From Ruminococcaceae bacterium UBA6364 (GTDB taxonomy: Bacteria > Bacillota > Clostridia > Oscillospirales > Acutalibacteraceae): a stretch of 16,126 nt of DNA. The position numbers were made by a program, and so were the translations under genes. The stretch lies in NCBI GenBank assembly GCA_002440045.1, contig DJRI01000104.1:1810-17935 (forward strand), written 5' to 3'. Below are positions 7,105 through 14,330 of the stretch, one piece after another. How positions within the stretch are numbered: the stretch's first letter is position 1; each line of letters begins with the position of its first letter. Below the pieces are notes generated by a model, which was not told the origin of the DNA, did not search any database, and saw only the letters and a program-made list of their open reading frames with translations.

Positions 7105-8674
7105 CCGGGGAGCCTATCCACATATCCTCCCATTTTTGCCCCGTAATATCCTCAATCTTCTTTTTATCCTCGTCTGTGACGGTGCATTTTCCCGTCTCGT
7201 GCTTTTCGGCGATAATGGATTTTATCATTTCGTGGTCGTGCTTTGTCATTTTATATCTGAAAATCGAAATCACGCAGAACAGCGCAAGCACCGACGGAAT
7301 CACGGCATAGTTGAGTCTTAAGCCGAAAACCGTCTTCTTTGACTGAAGGCGCGGGTCCTGAACGTTGGTGTCATAACCGAACCACTCAAGCGACGCACCG
7401 ACAAGATACGCCATAAGACTGCTTACCGTCTTTTTAAACAGCGTGTTGAAGGTCGAAATAACGCCCTCTCTGCGCTGACCCGTTATAAGCTCGTCAACGT
7501 CGGTAACGTCGGGCTGAATGTTTTCGCCGACAAAGCCGGGGCCTGAAAAGCCGATGTTGTAAAGTACCGATGAAATTACTATTACCGCGTATTTAATGCC
7601 CTTGGGCGTTGAGTAAGAAAGGAACGCATTGACCAAAAGTCCCAAAACCATAAAGGGACCCATAAGCTTTCCGCAGAACGTTTTGCCCTTATAGCGCGTA
7701 AGAAGATAGTTTATAGGCGAGCCTGCCGCTTCGGCAATGCCCGAAATAATTGTAAGCGAGTTAAAGAATTTGTAAGCGTCCGTTACGCTTATCATAAAAT
7801 ACTGGTCGGCGTAATTATAAAAATACCTGCTCATCGAGAAAAACAGCGATATTATAAAATACTGCCTGAAAGCCTTGTTTTTAAACACAAGCTTATATTC
7901 TTTCAAAACATACTTCAAGTCAAACGGCTCGTTTTGCTGACCTAAAGAAGACGGCTCTTTTGTTTTTATCATACAAAGAATCGGCGCCCATACAAACCAT
8001 ATCATAAGCACGATTCCGACCATCTGATAGTTGCCCCTGTCCTGAGGCGACGGGTTAGGCAAGGCGGTAAGCGCGGTTTTGATGTTGAAGCCCGCAATCG
8101 CCAGCGCCGTAAAAATATACGAGCTGAACTGACCGACCGAGTTCATTATGTATTCAACCATTTTATACTGCGTGCGCTCAAAATAATTCGGCGCAACCGT
8201 CGGAAGCATTGCCGTGTGGGGTATTGACATCATCGTCATAAACGTTGCGTACATAAGCCCCGCGAACACATACCAGACCCACGTTTTAGAGGTATCGCCG
8301 CCTGCCGAAATCCCGAACGAAGTCCACTTGAAAAGGTATGAAATCGCAAACGGTATTGCGGCAAAAAGAAGGTACGGGCGGTGTCTGCCCATTTTTGAGC
8401 GCGTTCTGTCGGTAATAAAGCCCATAATCGGATCGCTTATTGCGTCCCAAAGGCCGCTTATAAGCGAAATTTTGCCCGACTGCCTTGTTGAAAGGCCCTC
8501 AACATACGACAAAAACTGCTGATTGTAAACGTTGATGGGATAGCCCGCGCCGCCTATTGTGATGTTGGCGCAGGTGTAGTTGAGCATCGGCCTTATTGTG
8601 GGCAAAACCTCGCCCTCAATTCCCAACACGCTTTTGATTTTGGCTGAAAAACCGTCTGATAATTTGTTTGCCAT
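7079..8674 (-). CDS. GPH-family (MelB-like) sugar:cation symporter
   Basis: This 531-residue membrane protein of the major facilitator superfamily belongs to the glycoside-pentoside-hexuronide:cation symporters. The diagnostic stretch is WDAISDPIMGFITDRTRSKMGRHRPY (given in parts: WDAISDPIMG at 76-85, then DRTRSKMGRHRP at 89-100). Asp77 and Asp81 line up with the cation-binding pair Asp55/Asp59 of MelB. About twelve hydrophobic helices follow, with a soluble C-terminal tail. It should import a glycoside or oligosaccharide with Na+ or H+; the sugar cannot be inferred, and no glycosidase lies beside it. ATG at 8674 is preceded by GGGGGTG five nt away. The hairpin at 8704-8745 ends only 29 bp upstream of the start, leaving no room for a promoter after it. 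The gene is followed by metY after 49 bp, with no visible terminator. Confidence 0.88.
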   Translation of the reverse strand: MANKLSDGFSAKIKSVLGIEGEVLPTIRPMLNYTCANITIGGAGYPINVYNQQFLSYVEGLSTRQSGKISLISGLWDAISDPIMGFITDRTRSKMGRHRPYLLFAAIPFAISYLFKWTSFGISAGGDTSKTWVWYVFAGLMYATFMTMMSIPHTAMLPTVAPNYFERTQYKMVEYIMNSVGQFSSYIFTALAIAGFNIKTALTALPNPSPQDRGNYQMVGIVLMIWFVWAPILCMIKTKEPSSLGQQNEPFDLKYVLKEYKLVFKNKAFRQYFIISLFFSMSRYFYNYADQYFMISVTDAYKFFNSLTIISGIAEAAGSPINYLLTRYKGKTFCGKLMGPFMVLGLLVNAFLSYSTPKGIKYAVIVISSVLYNIGFSGPGFVGENIQPDVTDVDELITGQRREGVISTFNTLFKKTVSSLMAYLVGASLEWFGYDTNVQDPRLQSKKTVFGLRLNYAVIPSVLALFCVISIFRYKMTKHDHEMIKSIIAEKHETGKCTVTDEDKKKIEDITGQKWEDMWIGSPVEPVGVGI

Positions 8675-8703
8675 AAATACACCCCCGAAAAAGCATTAAA
8701 AGC

Positions 8704-8745
8704 AAAAACGCCGCTTTAATCACACCGTGATTATTCGGCGTTTTT
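8704..8745 (-). terminator. Hairpin between the dockerin gene and the GPH transporter
   Basis: AAAAACGCCG (8704-8713) pairs with CGGCGTTTTT (8736-8745), and TAATCAC with GTGATTA form an upper stem above a small asymmetric internal loop. On the minus strand T-rich sequence follows (GTTTTTGCTTTT), as in an intrinsic terminator for the dockerin gene, which ends at 8765. Because only 29 bp remain to the transporter start, it may be leaky or regulated rather than a full stop. Confidence 0.75.
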
Positions 8746-8764
8746 TATGCTTTTCGATTATTTT

Positions 8765-9472
8765 TTAATCTCCTATAAAAATCATACACCAATAAAACGT
8801 GCGCCCGTCGTTTGAATACGCCGCGATGCCGACTTTTGAAAAGTTTGAGCTGAGCATCGCTTTTTTGCACTGTTCGTTATTGATTAATTCTTTATACGCC
8901 TTTTTATAATTTGTGCTTGCCGCAACAACAAACTTGTCTGCAACGGAATAGCTTATGTTGTTGTCGTCAAGAAGCTTATAATAGTGACTGCCGTCTGCGG
9001 TGTAATACGCCGTACCCGTAGTTTCGGTAAATTCCTTTGCCGCGGCAAACGCAATATCTGAAAGCTCCTCTGACAGCTCTAACTCGCCCAAAGGCTTGCC
9101 CGTATAGCGGCTTCTTAAGCCGTTTATTTCTTTAACAAATTCATCGGTGCAGGGGTCAAACGGAATCGGCGGCATAAATTCAGGCTCTGTTATTTCTATT
9201 GCCGCAAGAAGCGCAAGCCTTGCGTCGCTTACAGTTATGCTGCCGTCTTTGTTAACATCGGCACAGGCGCGGTCGGTATCGGTAAGCTCCCTGTCTGAAA
9301 TTTCAAGCGCCATAAGCAATATTTCGCGCGCGTCCGAAGTCGAAACAACGCCGTCGTCGTCAATATCGCCGTAATATCTTTTTATATCAAGCGCGCCCGC
9401 AGGTAAAGCCGAAAGCACCAAAAATGCCGCCGCTATAAAGGCCGCCGTTATTTTTTTACATAAGCTTTTCAT
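8765..9472 (-). CDS. Secreted dockerin protein with divergent C-terminal CAP (SCP/PR-1-like) domain
   Basis: A 235-residue exported protein in three parts. Residues 1-27 form a signal peptide: basic KSLCKK, a hydrophobic core, and AGA before the likely cut at 27/28. Residues about 34-95 are a type I dockerin with two EF-hand-like loops, Asp36-x-Asp38-x-Asp40-Gly with Asp47, and Asp72-x-Asn74-x-Asp76-Gly with Asp83, each followed by an ALL-type helix. After a proline-rich linker, residues about 108-235 resemble a CAP domain, starting VKEINGLR and ending VGIAAYSNDGRTFYWCMIF. The His and Glu residues that usually line the CAP cavity are not apparent. Dockerins dock onto cohesins, so the protein probably joins a scaffoldin or cell-surface complex; no cohesin is in the window. 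ATG at 9472 follows GGGGAG. The dockerin call is strong, the CAP call moderate, and the activity unknown. Confidence 0.85.
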   Translation of the reverse strand: MKSLCKKITAAFIAAAFLVLSALPAGALDIKRYYGDIDDDGVVSTSDAREILLMALEISDRELTDTDRACADVNKDGSITVSDARLALLAAIEITEPEFMPPIPFDPCTDEFVKEINGLRSRYTGKPLGELELSEELSDIAFAAAKEFTETTGTAYYTADGSHYYKLLDDNNISYSVADKFVVAASTNYKKAYKELINNEQCKKAMLSSNFSKVGIAAYSNDGRTFYWCMIFIGD

Positions 9473-9506
9473 AACAAGCTCCCCATAATATATTATTACA
9501 AGTTAC

Positions 9507-9535
9507 AGTATACAATAAATCTTTTAAAAATGCAA
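9507..9535 (-). promoter_or_regulatory. Promoter of the dockerin-CAP gene
   Basis: TTGCAT (9535-9530), a 17-bp spacer and TATACT (9512-9507) on the minus strand form a good housekeeping-type promoter. The -10 is 34 bp upstream of the ATG at 9472. Together with the terminator at 9587-9612 it makes the dockerin gene a separate transcription unit. Confidence 0.72.
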
Positions 9536-9586
9536 TCACCAAAGCGCGGCATATATTGTAAATTTTTTATTATATAAAGCTAAGAA

Positions 9587-9612
9587 AGGCTGCAAAAAAC
9601 TTTTTACAGCCT
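9587..9612 (-). terminator. Terminator after the GTPase-NYN fusion gene
   Basis: AGGCTG (9587-9592) pairs with CAGCCT (9607-9612), and after one C/A mismatch the A-run pairs with the T-run up to a small loop. On the minus strand the hairpin begins one base after the TGA stop and is followed by TTTCTT, a weak T tract. It resembles the terminator at 294-321 in carrying GGCTGTAAAAAG. It would close the rnf-fusion transcript. Confidence 0.65.
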
Positions 9613-9613
9613 C

Positions 9614-12151
9614 TCAGTTATTTCCGTTATTTAATTCTATCACATCGCGCATTTCTTCCTTTGCGCGCATAACCTCGTCAAAAAACGCCGAGGACGACAT
9701 TCTTAAAACGCCGAACCTCAAAGACGAAAGCTGAATAAGCCCGTCGGACGTAACAACGCGGACGTTTTCGTTTTTGCCTATATCGCTGACGAGCTTTTCA
9801 ATATACATATCGCCCGTTTCGTTTTCTTTTGTAAAAACCGTGTATATATTGCCGTATTGCTCGCGCTCGCCCGTGCCGCCGGGAACATTATACGCGTCAA
9901 ACACAAGAATAACCTTGTTTTTTGTAAACGCCGCGTATTCCGAAAGAATATCCGAAAGCTTTTTTCTTGCAAAGCCGAGGTCGGTTTTTGCAAGCTCTTT
10001 AAGCCCCTCCCACGAGAATATGACGTTGTAGCCGTCAACAATGGTGCACCTCGTCTTTAGGGGCGCTTCGTTAATTGCGGTGCTTTCGGTTTCTTTTTTC
10101 TTTCCCGTTTTATAAAGAGTCTGCGTAAGCCGCGCTTTGCCGAACTCGCGCTCCATAATAGCCTCAAGCTCTTTGTCGTCTATTGAAAAATTGCGTTTGT
10201 TAAGCGCCGCGTCATACGGCGCTTTTTCTTTTTTAAGACAGCTTTCTATGTGCATATAGCTTTCTGTGTCGCACCACTTCACGGTAAAGCCGCCGCCGTG
10301 CGCGCAAAAAACAGAGTCGGGCGTATTTTCAAGGTCCGCTTCGGGGTCATAGTTAAAGCTTTTTATCACTTCGCAGGGATTGTGGCACTCTTTATATCCG
10401 TCAAAGCTTAAAGAGAGCCTGCCGCTTCCGCCCGTATACACGGCAACAATCGAAGCGTAGCCGTTAAGCTCTGTAACGGGCGCAGTGCCGCTCAAAACCG
10501 AAAAGCCGCCTATATCCTCGGGCGATGAAAACGTGCCGTGCATAGCCTTTATGTCGCTTATTGCTCTGCCTATTTTTTCACGCGGGACTTCAAGCTTAAA
10601 GCTGTAATAAGGCTCAAGCAAAACGCTTTCGGCTTTCATCAGCCCTTGCCTTACGGCGCGGTAAGAAGCCTGTCTGAAATCGCCGCCCTCGGTGTGCTTT
10701 ATGTGCGCCCTGCCCGCGGCAAGCGTAAATTTTATATCGGTAACGGGCGAGCCTGTGAGCACGCCCAAATGCTGTTTTTCTTTAAGATGCGTAAGAATAA
10801 GCCTTTGAAAATCGCGGTCGAGCATATCCTCGCGGCATTGAGTTTCAAAAGCAAGACCCGCCCCGCGGGGGAGCGGCTCCATTATAACGTGGACTTCGGC
10901 ATAGTGCCTTAATGGCTCATAATGCCCCACGCCCTCAACCTTGTTTTTAATCGTCTCTTTATATATAACGCTCCCTTTATCGGTATCGACAGAAACATTG
11001 AAGCGTTCTTCGATTATCGCCTTTAAAATTTCGCGCTGAACTTCGCCCATAAGCCTTACATATATTTCGCCCGTGCGGCTGTTTTGTGTAAAGCCCAAAA
11101 CAGGGTCCTCTTCTTCAAGCGTCTTTAGCTTCGGCAAAAGCGACGCGGGGTCAACCTCTTTCGGCAAAAGCAGTCTGTAGTTCATAACGCTTTCGACAGT
11201 CTGCTTTTCGACCGAAAACGAATTACCTAAAGAAAGCCCTGTTTTTGCACTCTCAAGCCCCGTAACGGTGCAAACGCGCCCGGCGGAAACCTCGTCGACA
11301 AAAGCGGATTTAGCGCCCGAACAAATTCTTATCGAGCTGATTTTCTCCTCCTTTTCGCCGACCGTCACCGTGTCGCGTACACGAAGAGTGCCGCCCGTAA
11401 TTTTTAAATGAACAAGCTTTGCGCCGTTTTTGTCGCGCGTTATTTTAAAAACCTGCGCGCCGAATTTTTCGGGGTATTTCTTTTCGGGCAAAAAGCGGTA
11501 AATGCCGTCAAGAAGCTCGTCTATCCCCAAAAGCTTAAGCCCCGAGCCGAAATAGCAGGGAAAAGCCTTGCGCGACAAAACGAGCCTTGAAATGTCGCCG
11601 TCGCAAAGGCTGCCGTTTTCAAGATATTTTTCAAGAGTTTCTTCGTCACAAAGAGACAGCTCTTCGTCGTTTTGCGCGCCCTGCGAAAAGTCCGCGGCGT
11701 TTTCCGAAAGCTCTTCTCTTATATTTTTTAAAAGTTCTTCTTTTGTTTTTCTTTCAAGGTCGGTTTTTGTAACAAAAATAAAAACCGGAACGCCGTAATG
11801 ACCCAACAGCTTAAAAAGAGTTCTTGTGTGCGACTGAACGCCGTCGGTGCCGCTTATTACAAGCACCGCGCAGTCAATCACCTGCATAATACGCTCTGTT
11901 TCAGCCGAGAAGTCAACGTGTCCCGGAGTATCTAAGAGCGTGATACCCATATCGCGGAACGTAAAATCAGCCTGCCCCGCGAATACGGTAATACCGCGCT
12001 CTTTTTCAATTGAAGCCCAATCAAGGTATGCGTCGCCGTTATCAACCCTGCCTAAGCGCCTTATGACGCCCGTTTTATATAAAATACCCTCCGACAAGGT
12101 AGTTTTGCCCGCGTCAACATGGGCAAATATGCCGATAACGGCGTTTTTCAC
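9614..12151 (-). CDS. Tet(M)/EF-G-like translational GTPase fused to a YacP/Rae1-type NYN endoribonuclease domain
   Basis: This 845-residue protein has two halves. Residues 1 to about 640 follow the layout of ribosomal-protection GTPases: P-loop GIFAHVDAGKTT (7-18), RGIT with Thr55, DTPGH (74-78), TKTD (128-131, NKxD in most relatives), EF-G-like domains II-III (about 230-390), domain IV (about 395-510) and a C-terminal domain with DSVFCAHGGGF (612-622). The Tet(M) loop SPVSTPADFR, which helps dislodge tetracycline, is replaced by AHIKHTEGGDFR, so resistance is doubtful. After a charged linker, residues 702-835 match YacP/Rae1: IVDGYNVI (Asp706), LVFDAYN (Asp752), VFTKENETGD (Asp781) and VTSDG (Asp803), so all four acidic positions are kept. 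Rae1 of Bacillus subtilis cuts mRNA in the ribosomal A site. The fusion is thus probably a ribosome rescue or mRNA surveillance factor (inference). It starts at GTG 12151 behind AAAGGCGGGTG, 29 bp after rnfB. Confidence 0.9.
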   Translation of the reverse strand: MKNAVIGIFAHVDAGKTTLSEGILYKTGVIRRLGRVDNGDAYLDWASIEKERGITVFAGQADFTFRDMGITLLDTPGHVDFSAETERIMQVIDCAVLVISGTDGVQSHTRTLFKLLGHYGVPVFIFVTKTDLERKTKEELLKNIREELSENAADFSQGAQNDEELSLCDEETLEKYLENGSLCDGDISRLVLSRKAFPCYFGSGLKLLGIDELLDGIYRFLPEKKYPEKFGAQVFKITRDKNGAKLVHLKITGGTLRVRDTVTVGEKEEKISSIRICSGAKSAFVDEVSAGRVCTVTGLESAKTGLSLGNSFSVEKQTVESVMNYRLLLPKEVDPASLLPKLKTLEEEDPVLGFTQNSRTGEIYVRLMGEVQREILKAIIEERFNVSVDTDKGSVIYKETIKNKVEGVGHYEPLRHYAEVHVIMEPLPRGAGLAFETQCREDMLDRDFQRLILTHLKEKQHLGVLTGSPVTDIKFTLAAGRAHIKHTEGGDFRQASYRAVRQGLMKAESVLLEPYYSFKLEVPREKIGRAISDIKAMHGTFSSPEDIGGFSVLSGTAPVTELNGYASIVAVYTGGSGRLSLSFDGYKECHNPCEVIKSFNYDPEADLENTPDSVFCAHGGGFTVKWCDTESYMHIESCLKKEKAPYDAALNKRNFSIDDKELEAIMEREFGKARLTQTLYKTGKKKETESTAINEAPLKTRCTIVDGYNVIFSWEGLKELAKTDLGFARKKLSDILSEYAAFTKNKVILVFDAYNVPGGTGEREQYGNIYTVFTKENETGDMYIEKLVSDIGKNENVRVVTSDGLIQLSSLRFGVLRMSSSAFFDEVMRAKEEMRDVIELNNGNN

Positions 12152-12157
12152 ATTTCA

Positions 12158-12168
12158 CACCCGCCTTT
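12158..12168 (-). promoter_or_regulatory. Ribosome binding site of the fusion gene, identical to those of rnfE and rnfG
   Basis: AAAGGCGGGTG lies 6 nt before the GTG at 12151. The same 11-mer precedes rnfE (14337-14347) and rnfG (14915-14925). It decides the GTG start: the next codon upstream but one is a TGA in frame, and the overlapping ATG is out of frame. Confidence 0.65.
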
Positions 12169-12180
12169 TAATAATTGAGT

Positions 12181-12981
12181 TTAAAGCTTTATAACCTCTA
12201 TACAGCCGACGGGGCAAGCCTTTGTGCACTCGCCGCAGCCGACGCATTTTTCGCTGTCTACAACGGCGCAGAAGTTTTCAACCTTTACGGCGCCGTATTC
12301 GCACGCCTTAACGCATTTCATACAGCCTATGCACGCCGCCTTGCAGTGCTTTCTTGCAAGGGCGCCCTTTTCGTGGTTGTTGCAAAGCACCGAAGCCTTG
12401 GGAACGCCGAGCGGCAGCATATGTATAAGCCCCTTTGGGCATGTTTTAACGCAGGCTTTGCAGCTGTGGCACGCAAGCGGCGAAATTCTTGCAACGCCGT
12501 CGCAAATGCGTATTGCGTCATATTCGCACGCTTCTACGCAGTCGCCGAGCCCAAGACAGCCGTATGTGCATTCTTTTGCACCGCCGAAAAGCTGAGAAGC
12601 CATTCGGCAGCTTTTAACGCCCTCATAAACCATTTTATCCTGAGCGTTCACGGTATTGCCGTTGCAAAGCACCACCGCCGCCGTCGGGAGGACAAATGCG
12701 GGCGATGTACCCATTATTTCGGCAACTTTTTTAGCGGCGTCACTGCCGCCGGGGGCGCAAAGATTTGTTGCGGTCTCTTTGCCCGAAGAAAGCGCCGCGG
12801 CATAGCCAGAGCAGCCCGAATACCCGCAGGCGCCGCAGTTTGCGCCGGGGAGCGCTTCCGTTATAGCCTCCGCCTTTTCATCGACGGGCACAGCCATAAT
12901 TTTAGAAGCGATTGCAAGACCTAAGCCGAGAACAAGCCCTATGCCTGCAACAAGAGCCACGGGAAATAATATTTCTGTCAT
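12181..12981 (-). CDS. rnfB: Rnf complex subunit B, polyferredoxin
   Basis: RnfB carries electrons between ferredoxin and the membrane part of the Rnf ferredoxin:NAD+ oxidoreductase. The 266-residue protein starts with one membrane helix (about 4-28). An iron-sulfur domain of the RnfB/Fe-S type follows: Cys49, Cys52, Cys57 and Cys75 in NCGACGYSGC...LC. Four further cysteine groups come next: 138/142/148/152, 171/174/177/181 (CHSCKACVKTCP), 217/220/223/227 (CIGCMKCVKAC) and 246/249/252/256 (CVGCGECTKACP). ATG at 12981 has AGGGGG eight nt upstream. It lies 12 bp after rnfA and is the last classical rnf gene; the fusion GTPase gene follows 29 bp later. The order C-D-G-E-A-B is that of clostridial Rnf operons, which places the ferredoxin-binding subunit last. 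Confidence 0.96.
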   Translation of the reverse strand: MTEILFPVALVAGIGLVLGLGLAIASKIMAVPVDEKAEAITEALPGANCGACGYSGCSGYAAALSSGKETATNLCAPGGSDAAKKVAEIMGTSPAFVLPTAAVVLCNGNTVNAQDKMVYEGVKSCRMASQLFGGAKECTYGCLGLGDCVEACEYDAIRICDGVARISPLACHSCKACVKTCPKGLIHMLPLGVPKASVLCNNHEKGALARKHCKAACIGCMKCVKACEYGAVKVENFCAVVDSEKCVGCGECTKACPVGCIEVIKL

Positions 12982-12993
12982 AAAAGTTCCCCC

Positions 12994-13587
12994 TTAACCG
13001 AATATGCCGTCAACAACGCCCGAAAAGCCCAAAAACGAAACAGAGGTTATTGCGGCTGCTATAAGCGTTGAGGGCAAGCCTTTTAAAAATTCGGGTATAT
13101 CGGCTGTTTCAAGTCTGCTTCTTACACCCGCGAAAATAAGCATCGCCACAAGAAAGCCGACGCCCGCGCCGAAGGTGTTAATCATTGAAACGCCGAAGGA
13201 ATAGCCGTTGTCAAAGTTAAGAAGCACAACGCCGAGAACCGCGCAGTTCGTCGTAATAAGCGGCAAATATATGCCGAGCGCGTTGTAAAGCGGCTTCATA
13301 TACTTTTTAAGTATGATTTCAACAAGCTGAACAAGCGCGGCGATTATGAGTATGCAAACTATCGTCTGCAAATAGCCCAGGCCGTTTTTCTGAAGCATTG
13401 AATTGATGGGGTAAGTGACGGCGGTCGAGATAAGCATAACGAAAATTACGGCTACGCTCATTCCGAGAGCGGTGTTTACCTTTTTAGATACGCCGAGGAA
13501 CGGGCATATTCCGAGGAATTTGCACAGAACAAAGTTTTCTGTGAGGATAGCCGTTAAAATAATCGAAAAAACCTGTGAAGCTGTCAT
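12994..13587 (-). CDS. rnfA: Rnf complex subunit A, membrane protein
   Basis: This 197-residue protein has about six membrane helices. It matches RnfA/NqrE over its full length, including CKFLGICPFLGVSKK (22-36), YLPLITTNCAVLG (107-119) and AGVRSRLETADIPE. Cys28 and Cys115 are the conserved residues that, with their counterparts in RnfE, hold an iron-sulfur centre between the two inverted-topology subunits in the membrane. The ATG at 13587 overlaps the rnfE stop by 4 nt (ATGA), and GGAGGAG lies upstream inside rnfE, so the two are translationally coupled. This is expected for subunits that pair one to one. Confidence 0.96.
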   Translation of the reverse strand: MTASQVFSIILTAILTENFVLCKFLGICPFLGVSKKVNTALGMSVAVIFVMLISTAVTYPINSMLQKNGLGYLQTIVCILIIAALVQLVEIILKKYMKPLYNALGIYLPLITTNCAVLGVVLLNFDNGYSFGVSMINTFGAGVGFLVAMLIFAGVRSRLETADIPEFLKGLPSTLIAAAITSVSFLGFSGVVDGIFG

Positions 13588-14330
13588 ACGGCTTTCTCCT
13601 CCTTATCCTGTATTCTGTGAGCGCATCCCGAAGCCATCGGGCAGCCCTCGCAGCCGTTCATTTCTGCTTTGGGTAACTTCTTTTTGCCGCTTATTTTGTT
13701 TGAAAGCGCAATAAGCACGCCGAATACAAAGAAGCCGCCCGCAGGAAGAATGAATATTGTCATGGGCGTGTTAAGAACGGTTACGCCGTTAAATCCGCCG
13801 AGAACGTTGTCGCCGAATACCGAAAGAAGATTTTGCGCGTCTGAAAAAAGCGTGCCGTTGCCCAAAAATTCTCTGAAAAGAGACATTGTGAAAAGCGCGG
13901 CGGTAAAGCCCACGCCCATTCCGAGGCCGTCAACCGCAGAAGCCAAAACGCGGTTTTTGCTTGCAAACGCCTCGGCTCTTCCGAGGATTATGCAGTTTAC
14001 GACTATAAGCGGCAAATAAACGCCCAAAGCGTCGTTAAGCGCGGGCACAAACGCCTTTACAATCATTTGCACTATCGTAACGAACGAAGCGATTATAACT
14101 ATGTAAGCCGGTATTCTTACTTTGTCGGGAATAACCTTTCTCAAAGCAGAAATGGCTATATTCGAGCACACGAGCACAAGCGTTGCCGAAATGCCCATAC
14201 CGATGGCGTTTACCATCGACGTGGACGTTGCAAGCGTCGGGCATGTGCCGAGAACGAGCCTTAAAACAGGGTTTTCTTTTAAAAGTCCCTTTGTAAACTC
14301 TTTTCTTAAAGAGCATTTATTTTCAGCCAT
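13584..14330 (-). CDS. rnfE: Rnf complex subunit E, membrane protein with a Cys-rich tail
   Basis: RnfE is the partner of RnfA in the membrane core. With the ATG at 14330 it has 248 residues and about six helices. The conserved cysteines are Cys30 (VLGTCPTLATS) and Cys112 (LIVVNCIILGRAEAFA). Unlike the proteobacterial form I recall, it ends in a hydrophilic tail with NGCEGCPMASGC (cysteines about 227, 230 and 236), which could bind metal or form disulfides. An in-frame GTG at 14339 would add three residues, but AAAGGCGGGTG lies 6 nt before the ATG, the same spacing as at two other genes of the operon. It overlaps rnfG by 8 nt and rnfA by 4 nt. Confidence 0.95.
   Translation of the reverse strand: MAENKCSLRKEFTKGLLKENPVLRLVLGTCPTLATSTSMVNAIGMGISATLVLVCSNIAISALRKVIPDKVRIPAYIVIIASFVTIVQMIVKAFVPALNDALGVYLPLIVVNCIILGRAEAFASKNRVLASAVDGLGMGVGFTAALFTMSLFREFLGNGTLFSDAQNLLSVFGDNVLGGFNGVTVLNTPMTIFILPAGGFFVFGVLIALSNKISGKKKLPKAEMNGCEGCPMASGCAHRIQDKEEKAV

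Noticed and set aside
9614..12151. Tetracycline resistance gene
   Set aside because: Overall similarity is to ribosomal-protection GTPases, but the tetracycline loop is changed, a nuclease domain is fused on, and there is no mobile element context.
12175..12924. Plus-strand open frame of 249 codons opposite rnfB
   Set aside because: It mirrors a Cys- and Ala-rich real gene, its product is low-complexity with no recognisable domain, and rnfB on the other strand is unmistakable.
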